Origin: an uncultured Alistipes sp.
Lineage (GTDB): Bacteria; Bacteroidota; Bacteroidia; Bacteroidales; Rikenellaceae
Length of the DNA stretch: 64,000 bases
Assembly: GCA_944321965.1 (NCBI GenBank)
Contig: CALUNH010000007.1
Location: forward strand, 1-64,000
Direction of reading: 5' to 3'
Under the pieces are notes generated by a model. That model did not search any database, had not been told where the DNA came from, and saw nothing but the letters and a program-made list of their open reading frames with translations. Made by a program: the position numbers and the translations under genes. This document shows, one piece after another, positions 61,155 through 64,000 of this stretch; position 1 is the first letter of the stretch; every line of letters starts with the position of its first letter.

Positions 61155-61274
61155 AAATATTTATCGTTTTTCGATAATAATTTAACCGCCTTGTCCTCTT
61201 TTTTCGGAGTCCGGGGCGGCGGATGAGGCCGGGATGAGGCCGGAGGGGAAGTTGTCCGTCTGCATAACTTTCCG

Positions 61275-61282
61275 TATCTTTG
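61275..61282 (+). promoter_or_regulatory. -7 box at the start of the hybrid kinase gene
   Basis: TATCTTTG ends 5 bases before the only plausible start (GTG 61288), implying a transcript with almost no leader. Confidence 0.5.
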
Positions 61283-61287
61283 ACGCC

Positions 61288-63798
61288 GTGAAGGAGTCCA
61301 AATTTGTCAAAACGAAGATCGTGGCGGGATATGTGCTGCTTGCTGCCGTGAGTATCCTGGCCATTGCCTATGTCTATCAGGCTTTGGTACGCCTCTCGGC
61401 GCCCGACAGCGACTCCGTCCTGCTCCACACCAAGCGGACGGCCGTCAACCGCACGCTCTACCATCTCTATCAGGCCGAGAGCTACGGACAGCTGATGATT
61501 GCCGGAAATCTCTCCTTCGAAGCACGTTATCGGGCCGAACTGCAGACCGTAAGGGGGTGTATCGACTCGCTGCGGGCGCTGACGGTCGAGGACGATTCGC
61601 TGCAGACCATGCGTCTGGACAGCATCACGCGCCTGCTCAGCGATAAGGAACTGCGGACGATGAGACTGCGGCAGACGATCCGCGCCGGATCGACCGACGG
61701 CCTGCTGGACAAGAACATCCGCGAACTGATCGGTCCGCAGACGAGCATTGCGGCCGATACGGATCCTTTCCGCCGGATCGTGCATCGCGATACGGCTCTC
61801 GAATCGCCTGCCATGCAGCCTTTTCTGCAGCAGATGACCGGTCTCTTCTCGCCCCGGGAGGACTCCGCTGGGGTGATTTCGCGTCGGAAGGCGGCCGACC
61901 CGGTACTCCCCGTGGGGATGGTGAAGGATACCATCGAGCTGGTGCTCCGGGCCCTGCAGGACAGCGTCACGAGCAACCGCCAGACGTTTTATGACCGGGC
62001 CTGGCAGGAGGTGCTGCGGCTGAGCTACAGCAACGACCTGGTGAACATGAAGATCTACAGCCTGATCCTCGATTTCGAAGCCGAGGATACGGCGTTTCTG
62101 ATGCGGAGGATTCGCCGCAACGAGGCGATCCGGCGGCGGACGTCTCATATCCTGGGTGGGGTGACCGGCGGTTCGGTCCTGCTGATGCTCTTTTTCGTGG
62201 GGATCCTCTGGCGCGACATCAACCGCGGGAACCGCTACCGCCGCGAACTGGAGCGCACCAACCGCGAGAAGGAGTCGCTGCTGGCCGCCCGCGAGCAGTT
62301 GATGCTCGCCATTACGCACGACATCAAGGCGCCGTTGGGCTCGGTGATGGGGTATATCGACCTGCTCTCGCGCCTGACCGACGACCGGCGCCAGGAGCTC
62401 TACCTGCACAACATGAAGGACTCTTCGGAACATCTGCTGGCGCTGGTCAACAGCCTGCTGGATTTCTATCGGCTGGATATCAACAAGATAGAGGTGAGCC
62501 GCGTGACGTTCAATCCGGCGCAGCTCTTCGAGACGATCCGGGCGGGATTCTCCGCTTCGGCGGTTGCCAAGGGGCTCGATTTGCGTCTGGAGACCGGTGA
62601 GGGGGCCGCCCGGATGGTCGAGGGGGATGCCTTCCACATCCGGCAGATTGCCGACAACCTGCTCTCCAATGCGCTGAAATTCACCGATTCCGGATGGGTG
62701 AAACTCCGGGTCGACGTCGTGCGGGGCGACCTGATCTTCTCCGTGCGCGATACGGGACGCGGAATCGGCCGCGAGGAGCGGGAGCGGATCTTCGCCGAAT
62801 TTGTCCGGTTGAGTTCGGCCCGCGGGGTCGACGGTTTCGGCCTCGGGCTCTCGATCGTCGACCGGCTGGTGAAACTCCTCGACGGGAAGATCTCGCTCGA
62901 AAGCCGCCTCGGGGAGGGCAGCCGTTTCATCGTGACGCTTCCGGTCCGGGAGACCGGGGAGGTGGGGACCTTTTCCGGGAGCGCATCCGGTCCCGAATCC
63001 GCCGCGGAGGCTCCGGCAGCTCCGGCGGAGCCTGCGGCCGGGCTGCGGGAATGGCGGGTCCTGCTGGTCGACGACGATCCGCTGCAGCTGGAGATGACCG
63101 CCGTGATGTGCCGCCGGGCCGGCATCGCCGCCGAGAGCTGCCCCTATCCGGAATATGTGGGGAAACTCGTCGGTGAGGGGCGTTTCGATCTGGTGCTGAC
63201 CGACATACAAATGCCGGCGGCCGACGGGTTCACCGTTCTGAAGACCGTGCACGAGGTCGATCCGACGCTGCCCGTAGTGGCTGTTTCGGCCCGCGGGGAG
63301 CTCGATGCGGCGGATCTCCGGGAAAAAGGGTTCGCAGGATGTCTGCGCAAACCCTTCACGTCGGGCGAACTGCTTGCGGCGATTCGTGCAGCCTGTGGTG
63401 AAGGGCCGGATTCCGGAGAGCCCGGTCGTCCCGGAGGCTCCGGAGCGGCCGATGCTCCGCAGCCGGACCGGGTCGATTTTTCGGCCCTGACGGCCTATGC
63501 GGGCGACGATGCCGAGGCGGCCCGGAGTATCCTGCACTCCTTTGCCGAACAGACCGCAGCCAATTGCAATGACCTCGAAAAGGCCCTCGATGCGGAAGAT
63601 GAATCCGCGGTGAAGGCCCTGGCCCACAAGATGATCCCGATCTTCACGATGCTCGGGGCCCGGGAGGTGGCCGAGGTCCTGCGGCGGGCCGAAAACCGCG
63701 ATGAAGCGGCCGTCGGAGTGCAGACCGCTGCCTTGCGGACGGTGATCGGGAAAATCCGTGCGATCGTTGCGGAAGCGGAAAAAAAGCTATCTTTGTAG
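61288..63798 (+). CDS. Hybrid sensor histidine kinase with receiver and HPt domains
   Basis: An 836-residue inner-membrane sensor. Residues 9-30 form the first membrane helix, about 31-285 an extracytoplasmic sensor without a recognised fold, and about 290-312 the second helix. The HisKA domain holds the phospho-His in AITHDIKAPLGS. The ATPase blocks are N-box NLLSNALKF, DTGRGIG and GFGLGLSIV. After a Pro/Ala linker comes a receiver (VLLVDDDPLQ, phospho-Asp in LTDIQMP), then a C-terminal HPt with ALAHKMIP as its likely phospho-His. This supports a His-Asp-His-Asp relay to the response regulator that starts 4 bases after the stop. The GTG at 61288 is chosen because no ATG is close and a -7 box lies just upstream. 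Confidence 0.93.
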   Translation: MKESKFVKTKIVAGYVLLAAVSILAIAYVYQALVRLSAPDSDSVLLHTKRTAVNRTLYHLYQAESYGQLMIAGNLSFEARYRAELQTVRGCIDSLRALTVEDDSLQTMRLDSITRLLSDKELRTMRLRQTIRAGSTDGLLDKNIRELIGPQTSIAADTDPFRRIVHRDTALESPAMQPFLQQMTGLFSPREDSAGVISRRKAADPVLPVGMVKDTIELVLRALQDSVTSNRQTFYDRAWQEVLRLSYSNDLVNMKIYSLILDFEAEDTAFLMRRIRRNEAIRRRTSHILGGVTGGSVLLMLFFVGILWRDINRGNRYRRELERTNREKESLLAAREQLMLAITHDIKAPLGSVMGYIDLLSRLTDDRRQELYLHNMKDSSEHLLALVNSLLDFYRLDINKIEVSRVTFNPAQLFETIRAGFSASAVAKGLDLRLETGEGAARMVEGDAFHIRQIADNLLSNALKFTDSGWVKLRVDVVRGDLIFSVRDTGRGIGREERERIFAEFVRLSSARGVDGFGLGLSIVDRLVKLLDGKISLESRLGEGSRFIVTLPVRETGEVGTFSGSASGPESAAEAPAAPAEPAAGLREWRVLLVDDDPLQLEMTAVMCRRAGIAAESCPYPEYVGKLVGEGRFDLVLTDIQMPAADGFTVLKTVHEVDPTLPVVAVSARGELDAADLREKGFAGCLRKPFTSGELLAAIRAACGEGPDSGEPGRPGGSGAADAPQPDRVDFSALTAYAGDDAEAARSILHSFAEQTAANCNDLEKALDAEDESAVKALAHKMIPIFTMLGAREVAEVLRRAENRDEAAVGVQTAALRTVIGKIRAIVAEAEKKLSL
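63788..63795 (+). promoter_or_regulatory. Possible internal promoter before the response regulator
   Basis: TATCTTTG ends 7 bases before the ATG at 63803 and lies inside the last codons of the kinase gene. It may be coincidental. Confidence 0.35.
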
Positions 63799-63802
63799 TG
63801 CT

Positions 63803-64000
63803 ATGGAACGGATCCTGATTGTAGACGATGATATTACGTTTGCGCTGATGCTGCGCACGTGGCTCTCGAAACGCGGCTTCGACGTGGAGACCGCATCGAC
63901 GGTCGCAGCTGCACGCACGGCCCTCGGCAGTGGCGGCTTTTCGTTGGTGTTGAGTGATATGCGCCTGCCCGATCAGGACGGGATCGCCCTGCTGCAATGG
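63803..64000 (+). CDS. Response regulator, receiver domain, 3' truncated by window end
   Basis: The first 66 residues of a response regulator, running past the window edge. Acidic residues Asp8-Asp10 (ILIVDDD) and phospho-acceptor Asp52 (LVLSDMRLPDQDG) are in place. The phrase SDMRLPDQDG and the opening resemble NtrC/AtoC-type sigma-54 regulators, but the output domain is not visible. It starts 4 bases after the hybrid kinase and is presumably its partner. Confidence 0.9.
   Translation, partial: MERILIVDDDITFALMLRTWLSKRGFDVETASTVAAARTALGSGGFSLVLSDMRLPDQDGIALLQW

Noticed and set aside
61150..63627. 825-residue minus-strand frame opposite the hybrid kinase
   Set aside because: Shadow of a kinase with all catalytic motifs; no recognisable domain.
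1..64000. tRNA, rRNA, insertion sequences, prophage or integrated element
   Set aside because: I looked for tRNA-like stems, transposases, integrases and flanking repeats in the gaps and proteins and found none.

Overview
The window looks like chromosomal DNA from a Bacteroidales bacterium with a GC-rich genome, most likely Alistipes or another Rikenellaceae. The grounds are SusC/SusD genes, Bacteroidetes-type promoters (a TAnnTTTG -7 box, often with TTTG 18-21 bases upstream), an S46 dipeptidyl peptidase, and house-keeping proteins in their Bacteroidetes forms. The genus is inferred from composition and gene style, not from a search. I see no rRNA, tRNA, CRISPR array, insertion sequence or prophage.

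Region 1 (1-20.1 kb) is mostly house-keeping: a truncated exbD, rnhB, a membrane protein, an orphan AraC regulator followed by a likely small RNA, lipA-lipB-recJ, a lipoprotein propeller, a nitroreductase, a HAD phosphatase, an unusual degenerate ABC pair, rdgB, a Gfo/Idh oxidoreductase, folE, two envelope proteins, an aldo/keto reductase, polA and queD. Region 2 (20.2-35.0 kb) is a nine-gene minus-strand polysaccharide utilisation operon with its own AraC regulator: SusC, SusD, a surface glycan-binding protein, an SGNH esterase, a CE7-type esterase, an SGNH esterase fused to a GH26 mannanase, a GH130 mannosylglucose phosphorylase, a GPH symporter and a mannobiose/cellobiose 2-epimerase. Together these form a route for acetylated beta-mannan: bind and import, deacetylate, cut to mannobiose, move it inwards, epimerise it to mannosylglucose and phosphorolyse that to mannose-1-phosphate and glucose.

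Region 3 (35-46 kb) has sppA, mrp, a 399-base AT-rich gap, nadA, a flavin-binding protein, an array of eight 10-bp A-tract repeats, an S46 peptidase, metG and ilvE. The AT-rich gap carries several DnaA-box-like words, and strand composition changes there: sampled plus-strand genes are C-rich to its left and G-rich to its right. Three parS-like palindromes, plus a fourth with one mismatch inside ilvE, lie about 7 kb further on, beside mnmG. I read this as the origin-proximal part of the chromosome, with oriC at about 38.28-38.67 kb. This is the most important structure in the window that is not a gene.

Region 4 (46-64 kb) holds mnmG-ybeY, an EnvC-like protein, a TPR protein, pheS, a patatin-barrel outer-membrane protein, a 79-bp tandem repeat, an M13 peptidase, pgk, a NatA/NatB-like ABC exporter, a hybrid histidine kinase and the start of a response regulator cut by the window edge.
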